This document shows positions 42,083 to 55,621 of a stretch of 64,000 nucleotides of DNA, in pieces. The stretch's first letter is position 1. Every line of letters begins with the position of its first letter. Under the pieces are notes generated by a model. That model did no database searches and was not told where the DNA came from. It was given only the letters and a program-made list of their open reading frames with translations. The DNA comes from Liolophura sinensis (taxonomy: Eukaryota; Mollusca; Polyplacophora; Chitonida; Chitonidae): assembly GCF_032854445.1 (NCBI RefSeq), contig NC_088305.1, forward strand, positions 19,701,717 through 19,765,716. The letters are read 5' to 3'. Position numbers and translations under genes: made by a program.

Positions 42083-44112
42083 GCATTCTAAGATGCAAAT
42101 GTACCTACTGACTCCGTTTAGATTACATCTCTAATATATTTGGGCGCCAAGCTTTTTACAATAGCGGTGTCGAAAGCGAGGCTCGTGCATTACGTCATTT
42201 GATCTGAACTGACTACTTTCGCCCCATGTAAATAACTGCACGTGATGGCGAAAGTACCGCAGTATTGAGTAGTGTGCTGTTTGCAGGCGTGAGTGGGTAT
42301 TATTATCATCTCCGCCCGTGCTCAAGCTGAACCATAGCAAGTAAAATATATTTCCTCACCTACCACTTGATTGTGCATAGCAGAATTCCGAGGGGTTACA
42401 GCAATAGTCATCGTGGGTTTCTCACTGTGTTATCGACGCTGGATTACCCAAGGCATAAGCTGATATACGAGAGTATTACCATACCCAGTCGATTAGAGTG
42501 CAATGACATCTCTTTTATCATATGCCGCACGAAGAGCAGTATACCTGCTTGCCTTGGCGTATGCGACAACTTATTCCAACTCTTTACATGCCGTCTTTCG
42601 TGGGCGCCGCCATGTTGAATAACTTAATATTCATTGGCTAATACGTGAGAAAATAGTTATTGATTTTTTTGTGATTTTTAAACTGTTGAAAGAGATTTAG
42701 CGTCAAGGAATCTGAAAATACTTATTAAATATCTGATACTCCTCTATCAACAACTATCCCGAAATTGTGAGGGAAATCACTTCACTGATGGCGCCCATCT
42801 ACACACGAGCCTTGTCTCGTTACCGTGGGATCACGTAGAAAGGCGCGTGATCTCGAATGGGGTTATTGATAGTGAAAATCTGGTGGAAATTGAAGCCACA
42901 ATTTATAATACTTTACCCTAATTCTTGAGTTAACACGTTATTTAACACTGAGAGAAAACAGTGTAAAATTGCTTGGCGCGATTATATTTTTGTTCAGTAT
43001 AAATCAATACATATAATATTATACATTAAAATATATTATAAAAGTTTCATTCCATTGAAAAGTAAATAAATAAGTCGATAAAAAATAAACACCCAATTCT
43101 TTGTGTGGAGAATGTTACGTTAAAATATTGCAAATCCTTAGTTATGAAATGAATGATTATGCCTACAGTTGCAGATAATTACAGCTAAGCGATACGTTTT
43201 GTAAAAACAAATAATTCTAAAGCACTGAAGAAAAACGAGTTCAAATCCATTTTTGGTCTAAGATAATTTATTTTTCGTTTACTTTTTAAATAACATGCTA
43301 AGACAACAAGAATTCTATTAGATGTTTCATTGCCGCTGGTTTGAAAAATATGGCATGTATAAAATATGGAGGCGTAACGGGAATATGCGCAAAATAATTT
43401 GTACCACCCCGATGGAGAAAAAAAACTCGTGATTTATGTCGAATCCCGACCTAATTTATCCCGAGTTCTTGATTCACCACAGAAAATTATGTGGCGGTTC
43501 GAGATCAGTGATCAATGGTGTGGCTAGATGCTTTGTGGTGATATTTGAAAACTGATAGTGTTGATCTATTTATTTATATATTTGATTGGTATTTTACGCC
43601 GTATTCAAGCATACTGGTAGTGTTTGAAAACTAGGCCTCAATACGCAGTTTTCGAGTTACGTCTTTAGGACTACAGAGTGACGCCCCTTTACAAAATGTC
43701 CTCGCCGTTAAACTTCTTGGTACATGAAAGTATTTGAGTTAAATAAATGCTCAAGTCGAATATGGTTATTTTTCCTCCGTATATACTTGATACCTAAACC
43801 CACCCAGAAGCTTAATCTAATGCTGTTTAATTACAGTTTTCTATAATCTATAAGTTTTGAACATCTACTACTACATGTTTAATTATAGTTTTCTATATAG
43901 ATACATTGTACCACAATATGATAAATTTTAAACAAAATTAGCAGAATAATCCTACCGTGATCCTCTCCTAATCCTAATCCTAAAGCGACAACGTCACGGT
44001 CTTAATCAACGTCACTCTAGTGTCGTATCTCGAAACTTACTCATTCACTTGTGTTATTGGTTCCCGACTCATATGGTGTTTTGTTCAGATCACATGGTAT
44101 TAGAGACAGCTA
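42083..44112. other. Duplicated non-coding DNA, unit B
   Basis: Aligns with the unit A DNA before 17451 except for the A-specific segment. A short family-1 SINE tail fragment in minus orientation is at about 43564-43617. No gene recognised. Confidence 0.55.
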
Positions 44113-44340
44113 GGGGCCTCCGTGGCCAAAGTGGTTAGCGCGCCAGCGCGGCGCAATGGCCCCTGAACCTCTCACCAATGCGCTCGGTTTCAGTTCAAGT
44201 CGAACTCATGCAGGCTTCCTCTCCGGCCACACGTGAGAAGGCCGGCCAACAACCTGCGCATGGTCGTGGATTTACTCCGGGCTCTGTCTGGTTTCCGCCC
44301 ACGATAAAGCCGGACGCCGTCGTATAAGTGAAATGTTCTT
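44113..44340 (+). mobile_element. SINE (family 1), split before its 3' tail, unit B
   Basis: Counterpart of 17451-17678, again interrupted after GTGAAATGTTCTT. The 3' piece is at 49262-49302. Confidence 0.92.
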
Positions 44341-47300
44341 CACACTTAGAAAACAGGGATCAGTTTGGGTGCTATAATGAGCCTTAAGATTCAAGGTTCT
44401 TTTCCGAACCATAGAATGCTATCATTTGTAAAGCCGTTTTCTCATAGGTGCAAAGGTTCAGTAATCAAGTATAGCGTGCTATATCGAACCTTCATCTTGA
44501 AAAAAAAACTCAAACAAATTTCCGACCTTGCACATAATCAAAGTAGAAAGAAAATTTCCATGTAAAATGTCCAAAAATTATGAACAAAGTTTGCATATGT
44601 AATCAATATTTAAAAAAGAAAATAACACTATGGCGTGATTCCGTTTGTCTGGTTGCTAATGACGCGGAAAAGGGCACCGCACGATACGTGATTTCCATTT
44701 TTCATCATCTGCTCTCATCGGGTTGTTCAAATGTAAGATATTTTCTTTTCAAGAAATGTTAAAGTTGCTTGAAATGTACTGTATTTTGTGTTGAAATTTA
44801 AATAAAGTTATGCAAGACTGAATTGCAATGATGTTCTCATCGACAACGACCCCACAACCATTAAGGTCACCTAGCAGAGTGAATCTATGCGTCGAAACAG
44901 ACATAGATCTAGTGACGGCACTATCTAGAATTTAGTTGGAAAAACGTCTTTGTTAAAATGATTTTTCCCTTCTTACATTTAATTCAGTGTTTAAAAGCAA
45001 AATGCATTATATTTTATGGAAACTTTACCGCGTTACATTACTTAGACAAAGTTAACTATTCAATGATCACAGGGGCACAAAGTCAAAAAGTCACTTCGCA
45101 TTTCAGAAAGCCATCATTTTTTTTTTTACAGAAATATCGCGGGTTCTTGCATTACACGGGAGCTGGGTGCTAATTTCCACTCAACAGTATATGTTTTAAC
45201 CTAACGGCAGTTTACATTAAACATGCTTGCTACATTAAATGTCTTTTTCATTGAAATTCTACACTGGAAATCGTGTCCCCATTCGCAATAACGTATAATA
45301 AAAACAATGGAGAATCTGAAAAGGCCAAGAAAAAAGTGTGACTTTAAAAGCTTGTCGTTTTATTGGCGGTGAAAAGCAGACATTTCAAAGGCCACAGTCC
45401 GCGAATGGATGCTAATTTGATCACGGCTGCTCTGTTGTGGCGAATGTAGTGGCGCGTATCCAGAAATGCGACCGTCGCTTATTACAATGTTCTTCTCATC
45501 TCTAAGGTGCAACCGTTCCAATGCAGTCAAGATATTTGTAAAATGGCAATTATTAAATTACTGCAATTTTTTGGATCCAACCAAATTGCACAGTGGAGTT
45601 TCAGATTTTCAACAAGTTAAAGGTTTGGGTAGCTTCAATGTATTAAACAACAACAAATCGATCTTAATCTCTAAACAGTGATGGTTTGTATTCACGTCGC
45701 TGAAGAAGTGTGTCTTGACTGAAATGAATCCTGTATGGCTTCTTACCGAGTATAAAGGGAATCATACAGGCTAAACAGCCGAGCTGCTAGTACTTTACGC
45801 AGAACCATGATTGGCTAGGCCTTAAAACCATGCATACTGTGGCATTCATGTGATTGGAAAATATTTTTTTTATTTCCCAAGTTAACTAGTACCAGTAGAT
45901 AAGCGGTGCAGAAATGCCGTTGTTTTACAGATGTGCTAATTTGGGTTGCATTTAACCAAAATATTCCTATTATAAACTTTTGAGATGGAACTGTTCTAAT
46001 GCCTATATAGTTAAAATATATCAAGACATCCTGTTTAAACTCAATGATGCTTAAGTTTAATGACAATCAAGTAATTATTTTCATAATTACCCCCATCTAA
46101 GTGCTTTTCCAGGTATTCAGATTTTGGCCATGTTGCTCCTCATAAAGTAGGCCTACAGCACTGATTTCTATGAAACTTAGCAACACATTTTTCCTCTCAT
46201 CTAAACTTGCGCGTGCTTGATTTTAATAACAGTAAGATCACAGTTACGGATGAAATATACGGTGTCAGCGGAAGTTAACATATTTTATTTGTGGCACAAT
46301 ACTATATGGCCTCCAAAATGTGCATAAATTAGTAAATCTATCGATACAGTTAGACCGATATTGGTGACTCCCTGAGTTCCGGTTAAAGATATAAGTCTGC
46401 ACTGCATCAGTGTCATAAAATTTGCACCCGACATTACATAAGAGTCAGCGACAATTAAAGTTCTGCCTCTTGAATGTTGACCATCTGTGTATTACCAACA
46501 TTTTCAAAAATGTCCGGCCCATTCTAGCGTGAACGATAAATATCATACATGTCATAAACGTGAACCATTAATACATGTGCATGACTTCATAACTATTGTG
46601 TGTGACTTCATAATTACTGTATGTGACTTCATAACAAAAATATTCATAATAATTCATAATTACTTCATAATAAAAATGATTGATATCTTATAAGGAAACT
46701 TTCAGCTCCACGATAACAGCTCTCAAATTAATGATATATATAATGATATTCTGACCTGCCTCATTATGTCAAACCATGTCAGTGACTGAAGATTTTGAAG
46801 GACTTATGGTAGTTAAATTTGAATTAACAAATTATGGCACTGACACTTTTTATCTTTTATTATATAAAGTTTATCATTCACTTCATGTTTTTATGTTTGT
46901 AAAGAACTCAGTCTCAGTTTAATCTAATCTGATTTCTTGTTTCCTTGTTCGGTATTTCATATTTTGTTGAGAAATATTAGCTCATGTATATTGCAGTGTG
47001 TACATATTTGTGCAATTCCTAGACAAAAATCCAGCCATGAAAGTGCCAAAATATCCTTAAAATATTTCCTGAAAACACTTTAAATTGTGGATTTGGAATG
47101 TGTCAAGAGTTTAAACTCAGAAGTGGCCATGGTGTGAATTTGGAGGGCTCTAAACATTTCTAGAGATTTAAGTATTTGTTCCAGCTGGCCGTTTGAGTGT
47201 TGCAGCATTTATTCACTCTCTGAAGAAAAGCTTGAGGGCTTAATTGTTATTGACAATCTCAGTGTAAACGTTTAAGTAGTTTTCAGATGGAAGGAAATTA

Positions 47301-49261
47301 GTAATTTCTAATTAAAAACTAGTACAGTTGTTACAGATATGTTAAAAGAAAAGCTCAGGCTACTAAAGACTAATGATGAACAAAAAGGTACATGTATTAA
47401 TTAACTCGATCTTTTGCATCTTTTGTATTTTGGTATTTATATCCCTTCCTTAATAAGGGAGCATATGCATGTATCTGCATTTATCATAAATATGACACTC
47501 AAATTCATACAAAGTGTGCAAAATGCCCTGAAGTAGTTCACCGTCAGGTTATTTTTTCACATTTTGATCTGCTTTAGGAGTTGTCTGCCCTTGTGCATAT
47601 TTTCCGGGCCATTGATATTTCAGAGGAAGTTTGTGCAAGCCATATCTCAGCTATTATTTGGCATAGGATTCTCAAACTCCATAGATTAGCAGATTCGTGC
47701 TGGACACATTTTAACGTATATGGGATGACATAACTCTGGTATCATTTGGCATATGTTGTTCGCACTTGCCCGTACGACAGTATAAATGTACATCTCGTTT
47801 ATGATATAGCATACGTAGTATTTTCAAACTTACACAACTCCCTGTGGCCGAGCGGTTTAATTTAAGGTACACGACGGCCAATTGCCGTAGCCTCCCACCA
47901 ATCAGGTCCAGGCTATTTGCACACAATTACTCTCAATCTCTTAAAAAATATGTTCTTAATGTGTAATACAGTGTGTGCTACTAAAGCCTCCATTTTTGGG
48001 TCAAATCTTTAGGTGAAATACCATATGTTGGGAAACTTAATTGATATATACTGTTGTCTATGTATACCAGTCTTATGATTGAATCTGACCTAGTTAAAAC
48101 GTTGATAACTTACCCTGAGCTGACTAATTTACTATAAGACTGTCAGTTACAACTATACATCAATCATTTTCACCACAGATATTAACTACAAGTTGACTTC
48201 ACTGTTTATTACAATTATGCCTTAGACAAAGTTACTGCTGCTGTAACAGAATAAGGACTAGTTTACCTTTACTGTTATAATGGTATTAAATGATAATTTT
48301 ATTTAACGGAGTTAAAGGCATTTAACTTATGTACAAGTGTAATTATGTGCATGGCAGATGTCCCTTGTCAGACTATTTGAATTAAGCTCAAATATGTCTT
48401 GTGATTATGTTACAGAAATTATCAGTGGCTTCTATGTTTTCAACCAAGACGTGTTTGTGTTGAATATAAATTAGTTGTGTTGAGTATACATTCTTCTCAG
48501 CAACAAGAAAAGAGACAAAAAAAAGAGAGGCTTGTTTAGTATAGTATCATGTACCTGTATTTTCTGATTGAATATGAAAAGCTGTTCTGTGCAGTACGTG
48601 CGATTAAGGCTGGTTTATTGCAGGCCATGGAATTTAAATTATTGATCATGGACCCCAAGTCAGATAATACAGCGATATATAAATGTATTGATGTTAGCAT
48701 CCGTGAAAAATATAATATGTGTACCATTTCACTTTTTGAAATCATACAAAGTAAAATGTTATTAGTAGTACATATTTTCGCAAAGAAATTACGTTGAGTA
48801 AAGATCATTGAATTCTTACAGTGTGAATTCCAGAGGTGGCCCATTTAAAGCAACCCTTTGGTTGCATTATTGAACGTCAGATTGACTCTTACAGAGACTA
48901 TACAAAACAATTTTTGGTGCTACAATCTATCTGGAAGCTTTGAAGGGTACCAATATTGAACCTGGAGGTACAGAACGTAACTTTTTCCATTGGTGCTATA
49001 TTGAACCCTAGCAAGTAGGACCTATACTGACCTAGTGGGTTCCACTGTACATTTAAAGTCTTTTAACCCTCAAGGTTGCACAATTGCACCCTTAAAAGAG
49101 CTTGTATCGAACCTTTGCGGCGCAACTTGAAACCTTCTATATGTGGTGCAAAATGGAACCATACAAATAAGGTCCTATATGGAACATTAAAGGCTGCCAC
49201 CTCAAAGGCAAGCCATGGAACCCCTAAAGGCTCTATGGCGGCACCTTCTTTTCTAAGTGTG
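44341..49261. mobile_element. Large inverted-repeat element, unit B copy (4.9 kb)
   Basis: Same termini (CACACTTAGAAAACAGGG; right end TTTTCTAAGTGTG) and same SINE split as 17679-23409, so insertion predates the A/B duplication. It lacks about 1 kb present at 21165-22175 in A and has about 190 bp extra near 47214. No transposase-like frame. Confidence 0.75.
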
Positions 49262-49302
49262 AATGAGTAAGGTGCAAAACATCAATCAAATTAATAAATA
49301 AA

Positions 49303-49877
49303 TGCATTATCCCTCATACACAACTGCTGATCGGCTGTGATCGTGATGGGATTGTCTGTGTCCACACGCCATCAGGCTACAAGAGTTATGGGAAATTAAT
49401 TCAGGAAGTTTTGTGTAAGCCTATGAGTTAAAGCATTATCCATATATTAAGTCACAAGATTAGTTTACCCCATCAATATATCTGCTTTTCATACACCATA
49501 AGTAGCAGGACCCGTGGGTTTTTTTTTACCAATCTTCTACAAATAACGAAGTAAATGTCTGGTATAAGCCACTTTCACTTTTTACCACCCATTAATAAAA
49601 AGTTAACTGAATTCAGTGTAAGAGGTTAACATATGGTTGTAAATTTACAAAATGTTACCATCCATGATTTCATTCCACGCCTGTACAATACGATATACGC
49701 GCTATTCTGTTTTCTATTTCTGGTTCCCAAGCCATTTTGTAGGAATTCTTATAAAAATTATTTTATGTCGGCAAAGCATTTTTCTTCAAAACATTCGAAC
49801 TATATAAACATAGTCTTGGTCACCAGTTTTGGCAATTTTTGCATTACACAAAACAAGAAATACAGCACAAAGACACT
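49303..49877. other. TLR-B 3' flank
   Basis: Nearly identical to the TLR-A 3' flank; a few small indels near the stop codon. The plus-strand frame 49633-50079 is a shadow running into the antisense of TLR-B. Confidence 0.5.
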
Positions 49878-52322
49878 TCAGCGCGCCATCCCGTCTAGCA
49901 GACGGCTCCAGAAGATCCGTTCATCGCCTGGGTCATCCTCGGGCCACACCAGGAATGTGATGTCTTTCCACAGGCTCAGCAGCGATTTGGACATTTCTGT
50001 CACAGGGATTTCTTCCATCATGATCACTATAATGGCGTCTTCAAGGCCGTCTCTTACCATGCGCATGCCCGCCATTTGAACTTCAAATTCACACCATTCA
50101 CTTTTCATGAAAGCTTTGTTGATCACCAAGATGATTTTCCGGCTGTTGTTCATGGCGTCCACAATGCTCTGCTGAATGTTTCCACCGGGGATAAAGTCGC
50201 GATCGTGAAGACACAGTGAGAAATCGTTCTCAACTTCCAAAACTTTTCTCAAATCGATGCAAGCCCATCGGTAACTGGTGTAGTTGTAAGCCACGAATGC
50301 ATCATATTTGTATTGCTCGTTGGTCAGCTCTTTATACACGGGACCTCTCCTAAATTTTGTAAGAACCCAATATTTTATATTCCATCTGTAACGATAAGCA
50401 AAGATTCCCAGCACAATCACCACGGTGATCAAACAAGAACCAACTATGGAGAAGGTTAACCAAAATTTGCTGACACAGCCTACGTCCATGTTCTTCAGCT
50501 GTGACTGGAGGGCACACATTTTCACCACTGTTCCATTCTGTAGGGTGCACTTCAGTGAGCAGAGTTCCTCCACAATGGCTGAACCTTCCAACAGCCAGTG
50601 CATAGTGTCCAGAGTATTACATGTGCAGATGAAAGGGTTATGGCTAAACGAAACTCTGCCAACACCACCGGTTTGGAGTGGAAGGTCACTGGCCAACCAC
50701 TTAATTTCTTTACCAGATAAAGACGAAATAATATTGGATGATAAGTCCAAGAATTTCAGCGAGACTAATTCATAAATAGTTTCGGGTAAATGGATCAATT
50801 TGTTGTTGGCTAGAATCAAATTTTCCAGGCTCTTGAGTGGTTTGAAAATATCTAGGTTGAGTGTTACGAAATTATTACTGGATAGATCCAAGGTTCTTAA
50901 GTTTACTTGACTTTTGAATATGGCGGCAACCGAGTTCTGCTGCAAGCCTGTATTCAATCTACAGTTTTGGGCAACTAACACATCCAGTGATGTAAAATGT
51001 GAAAAGAATTTTGGGGACAGAAAACTGCAGTCAAACCCAGATATGTTGAGCACTTTCAAGTTCTCCAGTCCAGACATGACAAAGGTACAGCCATCTACAT
51101 TGTCATATGAGAGATCAAGAACTTGTAAATGGTGTGCATTTATAAATTTCAGATCTGGTATGCCTTTGACCGATCCACCCAGGAAACTCGCATTCAGCAC
51201 TCGCAATGACTGGGGTAAGGTCAACTGCACGGCCAGTCCGTCTGGGAACTCTGGCATATCTTGTTCGGATGAAAAATCAGTCATACCCAAAGTGTATTCT
51301 CGACCTGGACTAACACTGAGGTATTCTAATCTCGCAAAACGAGCCAAGCTAACTAAAGATAAGCCATTAGAGGCGATTGACAGGTAGTTTCCGTTCGCTC
51401 TAAAACTTTCCACGCACTCCGGATAGCGGAATCCAACCAGGACATCTTTCCCGACGTGGATGAGGGCGTTGTCGCTTAGGTCCAGGTGGCGCACACAAAT
51501 ATCCGCCAGGTGAACCGTGTTATTTCGGGTAAGGATTAAGTTTTCTGGATCCCTGAGGCTCCCAGCGCCGGGGTTGCACCCTGAGATTGTAAGGTAGGTC
51601 AAATTATGATGGGTGAGGTCAGCAAGTGCGGAGAGTGCCTTGGTAATCCCGTTGGTCTTTAAACTTAAGCTTGTCAAGAATGGAAAATATCTCAGAGTTT
51701 CTGCTTCTAAACCCTGACAGAGCAGCACTAGTGATTCGATCGGTAAACCTGAGAAGTAAGCGAATGTCTCAAGCCTGAGGCTACCGCCAGACTCCCAGAA
51801 GTTTACGGAAAGGCTTTTAAGTTGTGACATGCGCATCACCCCTGGACCAAAGGAACCGTCGTCAGGTCCATCAATGCTTAACTCTTTCAACGAGTCAAGG
51901 CCACTGAAAATCTCGTTCGGAAAAGGATGATCTAGCCGTTGGCCTGGAATGTTGTCAGCCATATTTAGGATTTCCAGTTTTTCCAGAGGGTGAAATACTG
52001 TGGGAGGGTAGGATTTGTATCCCAGTAGCAGCTGGTTGTTTCCCAGGTTTAGAAAAAGGAGCTGCAACAGACCTCCGAAAGCTGATGGTTCTAACCTCGT
52101 GAGTTTGTTCTGGGACAGATCCAGCGAGGCTAACGAATTTAAGTTGACGAAGGAGTCATTGGGTATACTTTGCAGACAATTCCAACTCAAATCGAGACTC
52201 GCTGTTGTGGGCGAGATGTTTGTCGGTACGGTCTGGAGTCCGCGGTGACTGAGATCGACATGGTGACTCTTCTTCGCGGCACAGTAAAGGACGATTGTCA
52301 GCAGCAGGGCAGGAGCCTTCAT
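49878..52322 (-). CDS. Toll-like receptor B (intact, single exon)
   Basis: 814 residues with the same order as TLR-A: signal peptide, LRR ectodomain, one cysteine-rich C-terminal cap, transmembrane helix and TIR domain. The box 1 (YKYDAFVAY), box 2 (RDFIPGG) and box 3 (FW) residues are intact. The ectodomain patch at about 125-165 (PGQRLDHPFPNEIF to GPDDGSFGPGVMRM) differs strongly from A and C and is two residues longer, while the 300-390 region follows A. In the TIR, only two residues differ from A (Asp and Asn at about 722 and 726). Its 5' flank beyond about 75 bp from the ATG is unrelated to that of A and C, so expression may differ. Confidence 0.97.
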   Translation of the reverse strand: MKAPALLLTIVLYCAAKKSHHVDLSHRGLQTVPTNISPTTASLDLSWNCLQSIPNDSFVNLNSLASLDLSQNKLTRLEPSAFGGLLQLLFLNLGNNQLLLGYKSYPPTVFHPLEKLEILNMADNIPGQRLDHPFPNEIFSGLDSLKELSIDGPDDGSFGPGVMRMSQLKSLSVNFWESGGSLRLETFAYFSGLPIESLVLLCQGLEAETLRYFPFLTSLSLKTNGITKALSALADLTHHNLTYLTISGCNPGAGSLRDPENLILTRNNTVHLADICVRHLDLSDNALIHVGKDVLVGFRYPECVESFRANGNYLSIASNGLSLVSLARFARLEYLSVSPGREYTLGMTDFSSEQDMPEFPDGLAVQLTLPQSLRVLNASFLGGSVKGIPDLKFINAHHLQVLDLSYDNVDGCTFVMSGLENLKVLNISGFDCSFLSPKFFSHFTSLDVLVAQNCRLNTGLQQNSVAAIFKSQVNLRTLDLSSNNFVTLNLDIFKPLKSLENLILANNKLIHLPETIYELVSLKFLDLSSNIISSLSGKEIKWLASDLPLQTGGVGRVSFSHNPFICTCNTLDTMHWLLEGSAIVEELCSLKCTLQNGTVVKMCALQSQLKNMDVGCVSKFWLTFSIVGSCLITVVIVLGIFAYRYRWNIKYWVLTKFRRGPVYKELTNEQYKYDAFVAYNYTSYRWACIDLRKVLEVENDFSLCLHDRDFIPGGNIQQSIVDAMNNSRKIILVINKAFMKSEWCEFEVQMAGMRMVRDGLEDAIIVIMMEEIPVTEMSKSLLSLWKDITFLVWPEDDPGDERIFWSRLLDGMAR

Positions 52323-53415
52323 AACTCTCTGTCTGCTCTTCGAGAGGCACCTTTCAGAAGAGTCTTCTTCTTTTATGGATGAATTGTCCTTTTCTCGTCG
52401 TGAAAAACAATGTCATTAAGTGGCTGGAGACTATCTGCACTAAGAGATGAGTGGATAGCCTATGTATATATATATACTTATCCGTCTTAAATATACTGAA
52501 CCGGATGGTGATCCCATAATTTCTTACATGACTTCCTGTTCTGGTGATAAGACTTTTGATAAGAGATTGACACATTTGATAAATACCCCTAAGTGGGGTT
52601 AAATACACTCACTGAAGGAGTGATTATGTAAATACAAAATGAGTGCTGTGTGCTATTTATTCACCCACACGATATCGGGTAACAAGTACGTTCAAATGTT
52701 TGCTCACATGTGGAAACCCAAACGACGGCCAAACCTCTGATTTATCTTCTGTGCTTTTTTTCAAAACTAGTTTTAGTTTGTTACACCTGGCCTTTACGGC
52801 TGAAACGTGAACAAGAATTCGAGGTAGCAGTAAATTCGAGGTAATAATTTTACATATATAGACACTGCAAGAAATGACCGATGCCAAATTTTAACTTCTA
52901 GGAAGGAGTAACAAGGATCTTAAAGACTCCAAGTAGAATTAAAGTTCCTCCCGGGAATATGTTTGATAGAATTACGTAAGCTCTAATAGATACCGGGTTT
53001 ACGTGTAATCAGTGTTATATAACAAATACCGTGAGTAGTAAGCAAACTACCTACGTAGAGTAACAGTGGAATGACAAATATCACTTTTTACCTCAGTACA
53101 TATCTTAATTCTTTCGTACGTATATTTATATCCAAGTTTTCTGCTGAAAAATACCTGCTTAAGAGATGGACTGTCAGACTAATAAAAAAAATTAGAGAAA
53201 CGAAAAAGACAACCATTAGCTAGTCGTGTTGCAATGCAAATTTACGACACGATTTAATAACACCTATGCACGACATATCCTGGCCATTTTAATAATGTAA
53301 GTATATCCTCTATATGTAAAACACGGACAGTATATATTTCCCAAGAAATGAAAATTGCAGTTATATATATTTCTCCATGAAAATTGTGTCATATAACACA
53401 AAATTACATTGATTT
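52323..53415. other. TLR-B 5' flank, unique
   Basis: After the first 75 bp this sequence matches nothing else in the window. It contains a TATATATATA tract near 52464-52476. No gene recognised. It replaces the A/C-type 5' flank and the LINE. Confidence 0.5.
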
Positions 53416-53419
53416 ACAT

Positions 53420-53685
53420 TATTTATTTGCTTGGTTTGTTTTTTTTACGCCACACTCCATTATATTTCAATGATACGACGACAGGCAGCATTATGATGGG
53501 AGGAAACAGGGCAGAACTATCCACGACCCACGACTATCCGCAGGATGCTGTCAGACCTTTCCACTTACGACCGGAGATTAAGCCAGCATCAGCTGCACTT
53601 GAACTCACAACCTCAATGGTGAGTGGCTCCTGGGTCATTGTGCCGCGCTGGCGTGCTAATACCGTCGGCCACAGACGCCCTTGAA
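53420..53685 (-). mobile_element. SINE (family 1) with head
   Basis: Plus-strand order: TTATTTGCTTGG tail, GACGACAGGCAGCATTATG, CGACTATCCGCAGG, AATGGTGAGTGGCTCCTGGG and CCGCGCTGGCGTGCTAA, ending GGCCACAGACGCCC. Counterpart of the deleted copy at 37385-37575. Confidence 0.85.
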
Positions 53686-53689
53686 ACTT

Positions 53690-55475
53690 ATAATGGACAT
53701 CGAGTTGTCTGTTTTCGGTTTCGGTTTACGCCAGGTATACATCTGTACAAAATCGTCACAAATCATACAATCAGAGAAATACCTACATACATGTTTCGTC
53801 TAATTTTATATTCCTTCAATATATTTTGTCAATTTTCTATCTTGAGTGTCGGCTGAACTAGAATTTTGACTCGACAGGTCATTTAAATGGAAAAAGACAG
53901 AATGCTTTTTTTAGTGAGCCTCAAGGAGAAAGGCCTTTAAAACTGTTTCTAAAAGTTTTCTTACATTCTTGTAGATTTCTTCAGAATGTTCCAATTGTAA
54001 GGTGGGCTTTATGAACCATACTGCAATTGACAAGGTATACTCTCACCTCAAATAGGCCCAAGGGTTTTAGTATTTAAAAAAAATACTACCTTTTACTCGG
54101 GTGTAAAAAGAGCTATTTCAGTATTAAAACGTGTGTTAGAGTGAATTGTTATTTCAGCAACACCAGCTATATGTAACATAGAAATCAAACATTTAAAAAC
54201 TCTCTAAAAAATTTAAAATACACAATAAATGACGGTATTTTTATGTACAGTTTTCAGTGGTCCGTCTCATTAACCATATTTCATTTCTTTTAAGCTTTCC
54301 TTCATTTTAATTATATTACCTAAATACAACAATGAAATGTTTTTTCAAAGGATTACTGATAGAAAAGTACTTGGTAGAAAAGTGAAAAAAGGATACATAA
54401 CACAGTATTTTGATACTTCCGTCTAAATTGAATGTGAAAGTGGCACATCCGTTCACGGTCAATAAAATGTCGAAATATTATACACATACATAGCTCTATG
54501 AAAAACATCTCTAGGTATATCCGATAACAAGTTTGGTAGGTGTTGCTAACACCATAAGTTACGGTAAAAATGTTTGTATGCATCGTTATTTATAAACCCA
54601 AAGCATAGACATAATTATCAACCCAAATCATATATAAGCATACACACCATTATCAACCCAAAGCATACATGGGCATACAAACCATGATAAACCCAAAACA
54701 TATATAGGCATACAAGCCACTATCAACCAACCGCATACATAAGCACCCAGCCCTTTATCACGACAATCGACGATGCGAAAGCGAGGGCCAGATTTCACAT
54801 ACAAGGTCAAGGTAAGTCACGCTTGGTAACAAATGTAAACGGCTATTCAAGGCCCATTCTCAGCACAAATTTGTGGCCAATTGGACCACCATTTACGCCA
54901 ATGTGTGAACTCGTGTAAGATAAAATTATATCTAATGGGACAACTATTCATAAAACCTAAACATCGTCAGGAAAATCAAAATCTTCTGAATAATTGGTAA
55001 ACACGCACGCCGATTGCTTACTTTGAGGAGCGAGAGAATGTACGAAAAATATATTTACAAGGTGTTTGCCTAAAGAAGGTAAAATGTCGGATGGTCACAA
55101 CTAACACTAGGTCTCCGTTGGAAGAAACCATGGTTTACTGTCTTGTGGGCTTCATGAGGTGCCGTGGTCGTTACAGTCGGCACATAGTTTTGTGGAACAG
55201 GAAGAATATACTTCGTTTTTACGGCTTCGGTAACCTAGTAGTGGATAGACCAAAGATGAAACCCGGGTCGGGTCATACCACATACTTTGAACAATACTTG
55301 TTGAGGCCGCGTTTGTCGCTCGGCACAAAGAGGTTTGAGGTAAGAAGCAGGACTGGTTGGCGTAGTGTCGGTATATTGTGAATCGGTGGGGTGTGTTTTT
55401 GACGGCATGGCGTTGCACGGTGACAAGAAGACACAGTATATGTACACTAATGACTCTACATCGTAATATAACTAA
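53690..55475. repeat. Duplicated spacer segment (pairs with 37580-39330)
   Basis: Moderately diverged copy. It differs by a shorter minisatellite (54595-54745) and small indels. The match ends at ACATCGTAA, exactly where the Penelope-like remnant begins in the other copy. Confidence 0.85.
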
Positions 55476-55511
55476 CAAATTATTAAGTACGATACGACGT
55501 AAAACCCAAAC

Positions 55512-55557
55512 CATACATACATATATATATACATACATACATACACACATACACACA

Positions 55558-55620
<63 letters not shown>
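55512..55620. repeat. (CATA)n/(CA)n microsatellite
   Basis: CATA-type repeats followed by about 30 uninterrupted CA repeats. Poly-Cys/Val and poly-His/Thr frames across it are artefacts. Confidence 0.95.

Positions 55621-55621
<1 letters not shown>

Larger units (their letters stand above)
40235..52397. repeat. Segmental duplication, TLR-B unit (pairs with 13688-26535)
   Basis: Aligns from TTAGGTAAATAACGGGG to about 75 bp upstream of the TLR-B start codon. It carries about 0.9 kb not in unit A (41066-41985), about 190 bp extra at about 47214-47405, and lacks about 1 kb of the large element. Confidence 0.9.
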
